A DNA stretch of 64,000 bases from Piscinibacter sp. GTDB lineage: Bacteria > Pseudomonadota > Gammaproteobacteria > Burkholderiales > Burkholderiaceae_C. The stretch spans positions 1 through 64,000 of the forward strand of contig JAHBZL010000001.1 of NCBI GenBank assembly GCA_019635485.1, in the 5' to 3' direction. This document shows positions 1 to 8,016 of the stretch, piece after piece; position 1 is the first letter of the stretch; each line of letters opens with the position of its first letter. Made by a program: the position numbers and the translations under genes. The notes below the pieces were generated by a model. The model saw only the letters and a list, made by a program, of their open reading frames with translations, made no database searches and was not told the DNA's origin.

Positions 1-613
1 CGGGGGGCGGAGGAGGCGCCACTGGCGCGGCGGCGGCCAGCGCAGTGCCGTCGCGCCGCCACGCGCCGGTGCGGATCTCGTCGAACGTGATGCGCTCGAG
101 CTCGACCGGGGCAACGCCGCGCAGCAGGTCCAGCTTCAGCGCGGCGGTGTAGCTCAGGTCGACGATGCGCCCGGCGTGGAACGGCCCGCGGTCGTTCACG
201 CGCACGATCACCTCGCGGCCGTTGGCCGGGTTGCGGATGCGCGCGTAGCTGGGCAGCGGCAGCGTCGGGTGCGCCGCGGTCATCGCGTACATGTCGTAGG
301 TCTCGCCGTTGGCGGTGCTGCGGCCGTGGAACTTGCGGCCGTACCAGGACGCCAGGCCGCGCTCGCGGAACGGCCGGTCACGTGTCATCGGCGTGTAGCT
401 GCGGCCGAGCACCTCGTAGGGCTTGTTCGGCCCGCCGGCGCGGATCGGCTCGACGCGCGGCTCGGCGTCCGGCACCTCGGCGAGGCGCGGCGGCGGGTTG
501 GCCCCGGGGCCGTCGCGCCCGCGCGGGCCGGAGGCACAGCCGGCGATCAGCGTCGCCAGCACGAACAGCACCAGCGCCAGGATTCCGCGGGGAGACTTCG
601 GGTCGCGCAGCAT
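1..613 (-). CDS. rlpA: Septal ring lytic transglycosylase RlpA family protein (3' end cut by window)
   Basis: The start is the ATG at 613-611; reading leftwards the frame stays open to the window edge, so the C-terminus is missing. The N-terminus (MLRDPKSPRG, a hydrophobic stretch, then IAGC) is a lipoprotein signal with the lipid-anchored Cys near residue 26. A double-psi beta-barrel follows, with the family signature GLASWYGRKFHGRSTANGE and later VRVNDRGPF. RlpA proteins act in the periplasm on denuded peptidoglycan glycan strands at the septum. Whether a C-terminal SPOR domain is present cannot be seen; the last visible residues are Ala/Pro-rich linker. It is divergent from the acyl-CoA synthetase gene at 807. 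Confidence 0.9.
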   Translation of the reverse strand, partial: MLRDPKSPRGILALVLFVLATLIAGCASGPRGRDGPGANPPPRLAEVPDAEPRVEPIRAGGPNKPYEVLGRSYTPMTRDRPFRERGLASWYGRKFHGRSTANGETYDMYAMTAAHPTLPLPSYARIRNPANGREVIVRVNDRGPFHAGRIVDLSYTAALKLDLLRGVAPVELERITFDEIRTGAWRRDGTALAAAAPVAPPPPP

Positions 614-686
614 CTGCGGGCCGAGTGTAGGGGTTCGTGCCGCCCCGCAGGCCGCGGCCGCCAGCGTGCGGAGTTCACGGCTGCCG

Positions 687-706
687 CCGCCGCATGCATG
701 CGGCGG
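687..706. promoter_or_regulatory. 20-bp perfect palindrome between rlpA and the acyl-CoA synthetase gene
   Basis: CCGCCGCATGCATGCGGCGG is a perfect 20-bp palindrome in the 193-bp space between two divergent genes. It lies 74 bp upstream of rlpA and about 100 bp upstream of the gene at 807. It could be an operator for a dimeric regulator or a cruciform/hairpin element. No regulator family is assigned. Confidence 0.4.
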
Positions 707-778
707 GCCTCGTGCGCCGCCGCCGCTTGCCGATGGTCATGAAAGGCGTGGTCGCGCCTGACTAGACTGACGCACGTC

Positions 779-797
779 GAGGCACGGAACGTGCCTC
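779..797 (+). promoter_or_regulatory. 8-bp inverted repeat just upstream of the 807 start
   Basis: GAGGCACG, a 3-base loop, then CGTGCCTC form a perfect 8-bp inverted repeat ending 9 bases before the ATG at 807. In RNA it would fold over the ribosome-binding region; in DNA it could be an operator. The GCCTCC just before the ATG is not a Shine-Dalgarno sequence, so translation initiation here looks unusual. Confidence 0.4.
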
Positions 798-806
798 GCC
801 TCCGCG

Positions 807-3512
807 ATGGACAAGCACTACCTGACGCCGCTGTTCTCTCCCGAATCGATCGTCGTGTTCGCCGGGCGCGCCGACGATCCGGCGCTGGCCGGCACGCATG
901 CCGCGACGCTGCACCAGGCGCTGCGCGCGCAGCGCTTCAGCGGCACGCTGACCTTCCTGGACATCAACACCAGCGGCACGCTGGCCGACCTCGCGCAGTC
1001 GCGCGCGGACCTGGCGATCATCGCGCTCCCGCCCCGGGACATCCCGGCCGCGCTCGAGGTCGCCGGCCGCATGACCTGCCGCTCGGCGCTGGTGATGAGC
1101 AGCGGCGTCGACGCGGAGCAGGCGCGCGAGCTGACGCGCATCGCGCGGCGCGCCGGCGTGCACCTGCTCGGGCCCAACTCGCTGGGCCTGCAGCGCCCGC
1201 TGCTGAACCTGAACGCGAGTGCCGCCGGCCCGCTGGCACGCGCCGGTTCGCTCGCGCTGGTGTCGCAGTCCGGCGCGCTGATCACCTCGATGCTCGACTG
1301 GGCACGCGGCAACGCGGTGGGCTTCTCCGCCGTCGTCTCGCTCGGCCAGCACGCGGCGGTGGACATCGCGCAGGTGCTGGACTTCCTCGCCAGCGACCCG
1401 CGCACGCAGAGCATCCTGCTCTATCTGGAAGGCATCGCGAGCGCGCGCGGCTTCATGAGCGCGCTGCGCTCGGCGGCGACCGCCAAGCCGGTGGTGGTGC
1501 TGAAGGCCGGGCGCCGGCCGGCCGGCAACGCGGCCGCGCAGACCCACAGCGGCGCGATCGTCGGCAGCGACGACGTGTTCGACGCGGCGCTGCGGCGCGC
1601 CGGCGCGGTGCGGGTGGGCTCCTTCGTCGAGCTGTTCTCGGCCGCCAAGTGCCTGGCCTCGCGCTACCGGCCGGTGGGCCGGCGCCTGGCGGTCGTGACC
1701 AACGGCGGCGGGCCGGGCGTGCTGGCCGCGGACTGGGTCAACGAGCTCGAGCTGCAGCTCGGCACGCTGGCGGCGGACGGCGCGGCGGCGCTGCAGGCGC
1801 AGCTGCCCGACGGCGCCTCGCTGGCGGACCTGATCGACCTGTCCGAGTTCGCCGGGCCCGACCACTTCCGCGCGGCGATCGAGGCCGCGAACCGCGACCG
1901 GACGATCGACGGTGTGCTGGCGATCTACTCGCCCAAGGTCGGGCTGGACGCAGGCGCGGTGGCGCAGGCGCTGATCGAGGCCAGGCCGGGCATGGCCAAG
2001 CCGCTGCTCGCCTGCTGGATGGGCGACGTGGCCGTCGAGGCCGCGCGCGACCTGCTCGGCGAGGCCGGCGTGCCCTGCTTCCGCTCGCCGGAGGCGGCGG
2101 TCGGCGCGTTCTCCAACATCGCCTCGTTCTACCGCAACCAGCAGCTGCTGCAGCAGACGCCGCCGCCGCTGTCGGCACTGGCCAAGCCGGACATCGAAGG
2201 CGCGCGCCTGGTCATCGAGAGCGTGCTGGCCGAGCGCCGCAAGGTGCTGACGGAGATGGAAAGCAAGACGCTGCTGTCGGCCTTCCACATCCCGGTCACC
2301 GAGACCATCCTCGCGCGCAGCCCGAACGAGGCGATGATGATCGCCACGCAGCTCGGCTTCCCGGTCGCGCTGAAGATCGATTCGCCCGACGTCGCGCACA
2401 AGTCCGACGTGCAGGGCGTCGCGCTGAACATCATGAGCGGCGCGAGCGCGCGCGACACCTACCAGGATCTGGTCGAGCGCGTCGCCCGGCAGCAGCCGTC
2501 CGTGCGCATCAACGGCGTGACGATCCAGAAGATGGCGCGCGCGCGGCGCGGCCGCGAGATCCATGTCGGCGTGGTCACCGACCAGCCGTTCGGCCCGGTG
2601 ATCGTGTTCGGCGCCGGCGGCACGATGATCGAGCTGATCGACGACGGTGCGATGGAGCTCCCGCCGCTGAACCAGTTCCTCGCGCGCCGGCTGATCGAGC
2701 GCTCGCGCGTCGCGCGCACGCTGGGCGCGTGGCGCGGCGCCGCGGCGGCCGACATCGAGGCGCTGGAGCGCATCCTGCTGCGCGTCTCCGAGATGGTGTG
2801 CGAGCTGCCGCAGCTGCGCGAAATGGACATCAACCCGATCATCGTCGACGAGTCCGGCGCGGTGGCGGTGGACGCGCGCATCGTGATCGACCACCCGGGC
2901 GCCGGCGCCGGCGGGCGCACCGGCTCCGCCGGCCAGGGCTACCACCACCTCGCGATCCTGCCCTACCCGGCACGCTACGAGCAGCTCTGGCCGCTGCGCG
3001 GCGGCGGCGAGTACACCGTGCGCCCGATCCACCCGGACGACGCGCAGATGCTGCAGGTGCTGGTGCAGAACCTGTCGCCGGAGAGCCGCTACTTCCGCTT
3101 CGTCTCCTCAATGGCCGAGCTGCCGCCGGCGATGCTGGCGCGCTTCACGCTGATCGACTACGACCGCGAGATGGCACTCGTCGCGGTGGTCGACGAGCGG
3201 CGGCCCGGCCCGGACGGCGGCGCGCCGGTGCAGACGCAGCGCATCGTCGGCGTGTCGCGCTACGTGACCAACCCGGACCGCGCGAGCTGCGAGTTCTCGC
3301 TCGTGGTCGCCGACGACTTCAACGGCAAGGGCCTGGGCGCGCGGCTGATGGAAAGCATCATGGACGTGGCCCGCGACAAGGGGCTGGCCGAGATCGAAGG
3401 GCTGGTGCTGGCCAACAACGCCAGCATGCTGAAGCTGATGCGCGGACTGGGTTTCACCGTCAAGCCGTTCGCCGAGGACCGTGACTTCGTGATCTGCAGC
3501 CACGCGCTGTAG
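807..3512 (+). CDS. ADP-forming acetate/acyl-CoA synthetase fused to a C-terminal GNAT acetyltransferase domain
   Basis: This 901-residue protein has the architecture of the Pat/AcuA-like bifunctional family. In order it holds a CoA-binding domain (about 10-140), a succinyl-CoA-synthetase-like ligase region (about 150-450, with LVSQSGALITSM and the conserved His in THSGAIVGSDD), an ATP-grasp domain (about 480-690, with PVALKIDSPDVAHKSD and VIVFGAGGTMIEL) and a GNAT domain (about 735-900, with GKGLGARLMESIM as the acetyl-CoA loop). Proteins of this shape in other bacteria acetylate lysines, for example in acetyl-CoA synthetase, and the ligase half is often inactive. Activity of the ligase half here is not known. 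It stands alone, divergent from rlpA and followed convergently by a GNAT gene. Confidence 0.85.
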   Translation: MDKHYLTPLFSPESIVVFAGRADDPALAGTHAATLHQALRAQRFSGTLTFLDINTSGTLADLAQSRADLAIIALPPRDIPAALEVAGRMTCRSALVMSSGVDAEQARELTRIARRAGVHLLGPNSLGLQRPLLNLNASAAGPLARAGSLALVSQSGALITSMLDWARGNAVGFSAVVSLGQHAAVDIAQVLDFLASDPRTQSILLYLEGIASARGFMSALRSAATAKPVVVLKAGRRPAGNAAAQTHSGAIVGSDDVFDAALRRAGAVRVGSFVELFSAAKCLASRYRPVGRRLAVVTNGGGPGVLAADWVNELELQLGTLAADGAAALQAQLPDGASLADLIDLSEFAGPDHFRAAIEAANRDRTIDGVLAIYSPKVGLDAGAVAQALIEARPGMAKPLLACWMGDVAVEAARDLLGEAGVPCFRSPEAAVGAFSNIASFYRNQQLLQQTPPPLSALAKPDIEGARLVIESVLAERRKVLTEMESKTLLSAFHIPVTETILARSPNEAMMIATQLGFPVALKIDSPDVAHKSDVQGVALNIMSGASARDTYQDLVERVARQQPSVRINGVTIQKMARARRGREIHVGVVTDQPFGPVIVFGAGGTMIELIDDGAMELPPLNQFLARRLIERSRVARTLGAWRGAAAADIEALERILLRVSEMVCELPQLREMDINPIIVDESGAVAVDARIVIDHPGAGAGGRTGSAGQGYHHLAILPYPARYEQLWPLRGGGEYTVRPIHPDDAQMLQVLVQNLSPESRYFRFVSSMAELPPAMLARFTLIDYDREMALVAVVDERRPGPDGGAPVQTQRIVGVSRYVTNPDRASCEFSLVVADDFNGKGLGARLMESIMDVARDKGLAEIEGLVLANNASMLKLMRGLGFTVKPFAEDRDFVICSHAL

Positions 3513-3536
3513 CGCGGCGCGCCGCGCGGCCCGCGC

Positions 3537-4070
3537 TCAGTCGGGCAGGTGCCGGTAGAAGAAAGTGGTGCCGCAGGGCGTGCCGTCGGGCATCAGCGCG
3601 TAGTGCGGCACCTCGCCGACACGCTGCCAGCCGGCGCGCGCGTAGAGGCGTTCGGCGTCGCCGCCGGTCACCGTGTCGAGCACCAGCACACGCCGCCCCT
3701 CGGCGCGCGCCGTCTCGTCCAGCGCCGCCAGCAGCCGCCCGGCGATGCCGCGCCGCCGCGCGCGGCGGTGCACCAGCATCTTCGCGACGTCGGCGCGGTG
3801 CGGCTGGTTCTCCGGCAGGCCGAGCAGCAGCTGCACGGTGCCGACCAGCTGCCCGTCCGCCGACTCGGCCACCAGCAGCGCGCGCTCGCCGGCCGCCACG
3901 CCGTCGGCCACGGTCTGCCAGAAGCGCTCCGCCCGGGCCGGCGCGAGCGGCGCCAGGAAGCTCACCGAGGCGCCGCCCTCGACGCAGTCGACCAGCAGCG
4001 CGGCCAGGGCCGGCACCAGCGCGTGCGCCTCGTCCGGCCGCACGCGGTGGATCGTGACCTCGTCGCTCAT
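3537..4070 (-). CDS. GNAT family N-acetyltransferase
   Basis: A 177-residue acetyltransferase. The acetyl-CoA binding segment is visible as VHRRARRRGIAGRLLAALDE and the C-terminal part carries GGDAERLYARAGW, typical of GNAT proteins acting on small molecules. Its ATG overlaps the stop of the upstream XRE-cupin regulator by four bases (ATGA, 4067-4070), so the pair is almost certainly translated together. The substrate is unknown. Confidence 0.85.
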   Translation of the reverse strand: MSDEVTIHRVRPDEAHALVPALAALLVDCVEGGASVSFLAPLAPARAERFWQTVADGVAAGERALLVAESADGQLVGTVQLLLGLPENQPHRADVAKMLVHRRARRRGIAGRLLAALDETARAEGRRVLVLDTVTGGDAERLYARAGWQRVGEVPHYALMPDGTPCGTTFFYRHLPD

Positions 4071-4648
4071 CGGAGCCTCCAGGGCAGCGTGGCCAGCGCG
4101 ACCAGGTAGCGCGCCGGCTGCCGCGTCGGGTTGTGCCAGACGATGGGGGCATCCAGCGTCATCGCGAGGCAGTCGCCACGCTCCAGGCGCCAGCCGGTGT
4201 CGCCCACCGTCAGCTCCATCGTGCCGTCGATCATCCAGACCTGCTGGTGCACCTCGCTCGCCCGCGCCGAGTGGTCGTACGCGACGCGCTGGCCGGGCGG
4301 GAAGCGCACGTCGACGAGCTGGATCGGCGAGGGCAGCGCCGGCGAGACGTTGCGCCGCACGTAGCCCGAGGCCGGGTCGGTCCAGACCGGCTGCTGCGCT
4401 ACCCGCGCCAGCGGCGACGGCGGCTCGGCCCGTGCCGCCTCGTCCTCGAACAGCGAGGCGAGCGTGACGCCGAGCGCGGCGGCGAGCTTGTCGAGCACCA
4501 CCGCGGTCGGGCTGCTGCGGCCGCGCTCGATCAGCGAGATCGCCGAGCGGCTGACGCCGCTGCGCTCGGCCAGTGCCTCCAGCGACAGCCCGGCGGCGTC
4601 GCGCAGGGCGCGCACGCGGGCGGCGAGGCGGGGAGTGATGTCCTGCAT
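4067..4648 (-). CDS. XRE family transcriptional regulator with C-terminal cupin sensor domain
   Basis: 193 residues. Residues about 8-65 form a Cro/C1-type helix-turn-helix (LSLEALAERSGVSRSAISLI). Residues about 105-185 form a small cupin barrel (SEVHQQVWMIDGTMELTVGD) that binds an effector in related regulators such as PuuR. It overlaps the downstream acetyltransferase gene by 4 bp, suggesting it controls that enzyme. An inverted repeat at 4660-4678, 12 bp upstream of the start, could serve autoregulation. Confidence 0.88.
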   Translation of the reverse strand: MQDITPRLAARVRALRDAAGLSLEALAERSGVSRSAISLIERGRSSPTAVVLDKLAAALGVTLASLFEDEAARAEPPSPLARVAQQPVWTDPASGYVRRNVSPALPSPIQLVDVRFPPGQRVAYDHSARASEVHQQVWMIDGTMELTVGDTGWRLERGDCLAMTLDAPIVWHNPTRQPARYLVALATLPWRLR

Positions 4649-4659
4649 TCATCTAGTTT

Positions 4660-4678
4660 ACAGGATGCAGCATCCAGT
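4660..4678. promoter_or_regulatory. Candidate operator of the XRE-cupin regulator
   Basis: GGATGC-A-GCATCC (4663-4675) is a perfect 6-bp inverted repeat with a single central base; the pairs 4661/4677 and 4660/4678 extend it past one mismatch. It sits 12 bp upstream of the regulator ATG in the most AT-rich part of this intergenic space, where its promoter is expected. Confidence 0.45.
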
Positions 4679-4744
4679 TTGATGGACGACCAAACCATCG
4701 GCGCCGAAGCGCCGGCCCCGGGGCGGCGTGTGTCGCAGTCAGGT

Positions 4745-4771
4745 GTGACAGCTGTCACCCCGTGACAGCTG
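4745..4771. promoter_or_regulatory. Tandem palindromic sites upstream of acoX (candidate AcoR upstream activating sequence)
   Basis: GTGACAGCTGTCAC (4745-4758) is a perfect 14-bp palindrome. Its half GTGACAGCTG recurs at 4762-4771, 17 bp on, followed by a degraded second half. It lies 56-82 bp upstream of the sigma-54-like -24 element, a usual distance for a bacterial enhancer-binding protein site. That AcoR is the ligand is inferred from position only. Confidence 0.5.
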
Positions 4772-4825
4772 CGCACCCCCGGGTCAACCCGCAGCTTCCG
4801 AGGGTCGCGGCGTTGCGCAAGAGGC

Positions 4826-4841
4826 CGGCACGCCGGTTGCG
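4826..4841 (+). promoter_or_regulatory. Sigma-54 (-24/-12) promoter candidate for the aco operon
   Basis: The sequence reads GGCACG-N4-TTGC with GG at 4827-4828 and GC at 4839-4840, the exact sigma-54 spacing, differing from the consensus only in the flanking bases. Transcription would begin near 4852, which leaves almost no leader before the GTG at 4854. A second match with correct spacing but a poor -24 element (GG 4803-4804, GC 4815-4816) would give a normal leader. Confidence 0.5.
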
Positions 4842-4853
4842 CTGGAGAGGGAC

Positions 4854-5981
4854 GTGTCACCTCCCATCACCCTCGGCGTCATCGCCAACCCCGTCTCGGC
4901 ACGCGACATCCGGCGCGTGGTCGCGCATGCCGGCAACCTGCAGATCACGGACCGCGTCAACATCGTGCTGCGCCTGCTGCAGGCGGCGCGGGCCGCCGGG
5001 GTCGAGCGGGCGCTGCTGATGCCCGACCGCGGCGGCATCCGCGCGCTGCTGGAGCGCCACCTCCGGCGCGCCCGGCCGCCCGAAGCGCCGGATGCGCCCC
5101 CTCGGGGGGCAGCGAACGAAGCGAGCGTGGGGGCGTCGTTTCCGCGCGGCGACACGTCGCTGCCCGTGATCGAGTTCCTCGACATGGACCCCGAATCGAC
5201 GGTGCAGGACACCTTCACCGCGACGCGCCTGCTGCAGCGCGCCGGCGTGGCGGCGATCGTCGTGCTCGGCGGCGACGGCACGCACCGCGCGGTGGTGCGC
5301 GAGCTGATCGATGGCGAGACCCCCCTGCCGATCGCCGGGTTGTCGACCGGGACCAACAACGCCTTTCCCGAGATGCGCGAGCCCACGATCACCGGGCTCG
5401 CGGCCGGCCTGTACGCCAGCGGCCGGGTCGCGGCCGACGAGGCGCTGGTCGCGAACAAGCTGATCGAGGTGCGCATCGGCCAGGGCTCCGCGGCGCGCCG
5501 CGACGTCGCGATCGTCGACGCCGTCGTCACGCACGACCGCAGCGTCGGCGCGCGTGCGCTGTGGAAGCCGCAGTCGCTCGCCGCCGCCTACCTCGCCTTC
5601 GCCGAGGCGCAGGCGATCGGCCTGTCGGCGATCGGCGGGCTGCTGCAGCCGGTCGGCCGACGCGAGCGCGGCGGCCTCGCGGTGCAGCTGGCGCGCGACG
5701 CCGAACATGCACTGCTCGACCTGCACGTGCCGATCGCCCCCGGCATGGTGCGCCCGGTACCGGTGGCGGGCTGGCAGCGCATGGTGGCCGACGAGCCGCT
5801 GGCCGTGACCGCCGAGACCGGCACCGTCGCGCTGGACGGCGAGCGCGAGCTCGGCTTCGAACCGGGCGAGCGCGTGACGATGACGCTGCGCGAGGACGCG
5901 TTCTACACGCTCGACGTGGCGCGTTGCATGGCCGCCGCGGCGCGCGACGGCCTGTTCCGATCTTCCTTCACCCCCCGCTGA
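4854..5981 (+). CDS. acoX: Acetoin catabolism protein AcoX (ATP-NAD kinase fold)
   Basis: 375 residues, GTG start preceded by GGAGAGG. The N-terminus (GVIANPVSARDIRRVVAHAG) and the nucleotide-binding loop VVLGGDGTHRAVV followed by GLSTGTNNAFPEM identify the AcoX family, related to NAD kinases. Its role in acetoin degradation is not firmly established, though it is a constant member of aco operons. The codons at 5068-5134 are a 67-bp dispersed repeat read in frame, adding a Pro/Arg/Ala-rich insert (about residues 72-94) between two conserved parts. It is the first gene of the operon, ending 17 bp before acoA. Confidence 0.88.
   Translation: MSPPITLGVIANPVSARDIRRVVAHAGNLQITDRVNIVLRLLQAARAAGVERALLMPDRGGIRALLERHLRRARPPEAPDAPPRGAANEASVGASFPRGDTSLPVIEFLDMDPESTVQDTFTATRLLQRAGVAAIVVLGGDGTHRAVVRELIDGETPLPIAGLSTGTNNAFPEMREPTITGLAAGLYASGRVAADEALVANKLIEVRIGQGSAARRDVAIVDAVVTHDRSVGARALWKPQSLAAAYLAFAEAQAIGLSAIGGLLQPVGRRERGGLAVQLARDAEHALLDLHVPIAPGMVRPVPVAGWQRMVADEPLAVTAETGTVALDGERELGFEPGERVTMTLREDAFYTLDVARCMAAAARDGLFRSSFTPR
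5068..5134 (+). repeat. 67-bp dispersed repeat, copy 1, inside acoX
   Basis: A GC-rich element with the core GCGCCCCCTCGGGGGGCAGC followed by GAACGAAGCGAGCGTGGGGG. It matches the complementary strand of 49682-49748 at about 60 of 67 positions with no gaps. Here it is translated in frame (ARPPEAPDAPPRGAAN) and leaves acoX open. The internal CCCCC/GGGGG arms can form a hairpin. Confidence 0.85.
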
Positions 5982-5998
5982 CGACAAGGAGACATGCC

Positions 5999-6982
5999 AT
6001 GGCAGGACAACCCTTCCCGCAATCCAAGGAGCAGCTGCTCCAGGCCTACCGGACGATGCGCACGATCCGCGAGTTCGAGGAGCGCCTGCACGTCGACTTC
6101 GGCCGCGGCGACATCCCGGGCTTCGTGCACCTGTACGCCGGCGAGGAGGCCGCCGGCACTGGGATCATGATGCACCTCGGCGACGGCGACCGCATCGCCA
6201 GCACGCACCGCGGCCACGGCCACTGCATCGCCAAGGGCGTGGACGTGATCTCGATGATGAAAGAGATCTACGGCAAGAAGGGCGGCGCCTGCGAAGGCAA
6301 GGGCGGCTCGATGCACATCGCCGACCTCGACAAGGGCATGATGGGCGCCAACGGCATCCTCGGCGCCGGCGCGCCGCTGGTGTGCGGCGCGGCGCTGGCG
6401 GCCCGCTTCCGTGGCAAGGGCGAGGTGGCGATCAGCTTCGTCGGCGACGGCGCCAGCAACCAGGGCACCTTCCTCGAGAGCCTGAACCTCGCCGCGGTGT
6501 GGAACCTGCCGGCGATTTTCGTCGTCGAGAACAACGGGTATGCCGAGAGCACCAGCCGCGACTACGGCGTCGCGGTGGACAGCTACGTGGATCGTGCCGC
6601 CGGCTTCGGCCTGCCGGGCGTCACGGTGGACGGCACCGACTTCTTCGCCGTGCACGAGGCGGCCGGCGAGATCATCAGCCGCGCCCGGCAGGGCGGCGGG
6701 CCGGCGCTGCTCGAATGCAAGATGGTGCGCTTCTACGGCCACTTCGAGGGCGACGCGCAGACCTACCGCGGCGCCGGCGAGCTCGACCGCATCCGCAGCG
6801 ACCACGACTGCCTGAAGAAGTTCGCCGCGGCCGTCACCGGCGCGGGCGTGATCAGCGCCGCCGAGCTGAAAGCCATCGACCACGACGTGCTCGGCCTGAT
6901 CGAACGGGCGGTGTCGCAGGCGAAGGCGGCTCCGCTGCCCACGGCCGCGGACCTCACCACCGATGTCTACGTGAAGTACTGA
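5999..6982 (+). CDS. acoA: Acetoin:2,6-DCPIP oxidoreductase (acetoin dehydrogenase E1) alpha subunit
   Basis: 327 residues, ATG at 5999 with AAGGAGA six bases upstream. It is a thiamine-pyrophosphate-dependent E1 alpha chain: GDGASNQGTFLESLN followed after the usual gap by VVENNGYAES forms the TPP/Mg motif, and EGKGGSMHIADLDKGMMGAN is typical of the E1 alpha family. With AcoB it cleaves acetoin, passing an acetyl unit to the lipoyl group of AcoC. The aco context distinguishes it from pyruvate dehydrogenase E1. Confidence 0.93.
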   Translation: MAGQPFPQSKEQLLQAYRTMRTIREFEERLHVDFGRGDIPGFVHLYAGEEAAGTGIMMHLGDGDRIASTHRGHGHCIAKGVDVISMMKEIYGKKGGACEGKGGSMHIADLDKGMMGANGILGAGAPLVCGAALAARFRGKGEVAISFVGDGASNQGTFLESLNLAAVWNLPAIFVVENNGYAESTSRDYGVAVDSYVDRAAGFGLPGVTVDGTDFFAVHEAAGEIISRARQGGGPALLECKMVRFYGHFEGDAQTYRGAGELDRIRSDHDCLKKFAAAVTGAGVISAAELKAIDHDVLGLIERAVSQAKAAPLPTAADLTTDVYVKY

Positions 6983-6999
6983 ATTCCCGGAGAACGCAC

Positions 7000-8016
7000 A
7001 TGGCACGCAAGATCAGCATGAAGCAGGCGATCAACGAGGCGCTCGACCAGGAGATGTCGCGCGACCCGTCGGTCATCGTGATGGGCGAGGACATCGTCCG
7101 CGGTGCCGGCGGGGACGGCGAACGCGACGCCTGGGGCGGCGTGCTCGGCGTCACCAAGGGCCTGTACGCGAAACACGGCGACCGGCTGCTGGACACGCCG
7201 CTGTCCGAGTCGGCCTACGTCGGCGCGGCGATCGGCGCCGCGGCCTGCGGCATGCGCCCGGTGGCCGAGCTGATGTTCATCGACTTCATGGGCGTGTGTT
7301 TCGACCAGATCTACAACCAGGCGGCGAAGTTCAAGTACATGTTCGGCGGCAAGGCGCAGACGCCGGTGGTGATCCGCACCATGGTCGGCGCGGGATTCCG
7401 TGCCGCCGCGCAGCACTCGCAGATGCTGACGCCGCTGTTCACCCACATCCCCGGGCTGAAGGTGGTGTGCCCGAGCACGCCCTACGACACCAAGGGCCTG
7501 CTGATCCAGAGCATCCGCGACAACGACCCGGTGATCTTCTGCGAGCACAAGAACCTGTACGGCTTCGAGGGCGAGGTGCCCGAGGCGAGCTACGCGATCC
7601 CGTTCGGCGAGGCCAACGTGGTGCGCGACGGCAAGCATGTCTCGATCGTCGCCTATGGCCTGATGGTGCACCGCGCGCTGGATGCCGCGGCGGCACTCGC
7701 GAAGGAGGGTGTCGAGGCCGAGGTGATCGACCTGCGCACGCTGAGCCCGCTGGACATCGACACGGTGCTCGAGAGCGTCGAGAAGACCGGCCGCCTGGTC
7801 TGCGTCGACGAGGCCAACCCGCGTTGCAGCATCGCCGCAGACGTGTCGGCGCAGGTCGCGCAGCAGGCCTTCGCGGCGCTCAAGGGACCGATCGAGATGG
7901 TCACGCCGCCGCACGTGCCGGTGCCGTTCTCGCCGGTGCTGGAGGACCTGTACATCCCGAGCGCGGCGCAGGTGGCTGCGGCGGCCAAGCGCACGATGGC
8001 CGGGAGCAAGCACTGA
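7000..8016 (+). CDS. acoB: Acetoin:2,6-DCPIP oxidoreductase (acetoin dehydrogenase E1) beta subunit
   Basis: 338 residues, 17 bp after acoA, with CCGGAG upstream of the ATG. It is a transketolase-type E1 beta chain (VIVMGEDIVRGAGG, DTPLSESAYVGAAIGAA, TPLFTHIPGLKVVCPSTP) with a C-terminal transketolase_C domain (SIVAYGLMVHRALDAA). It completes the alpha2-beta2 E1 enzyme. Its TGA overlaps the acoC ATG by one base, implying coupled translation. Confidence 0.93.
   Translation: MARKISMKQAINEALDQEMSRDPSVIVMGEDIVRGAGGDGERDAWGGVLGVTKGLYAKHGDRLLDTPLSESAYVGAAIGAAACGMRPVAELMFIDFMGVCFDQIYNQAAKFKYMFGGKAQTPVVIRTMVGAGFRAAAQHSQMLTPLFTHIPGLKVVCPSTPYDTKGLLIQSIRDNDPVIFCEHKNLYGFEGEVPEASYAIPFGEANVVRDGKHVSIVAYGLMVHRALDAAAALAKEGVEAEVIDLRTLSPLDIDTVLESVEKTGRLVCVDEANPRCSIAADVSAQVAQQAFAALKGPIEMVTPPHVPVPFSPVLEDLYIPSAAQVAAAAKRTMAGSKH

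Noticed and set aside
4803-4816. Second -24/-12 candidate before acoX
   Set aside because: Spacing is right but the -24 element matches only in GG; kept as an alternative, not as the main call.
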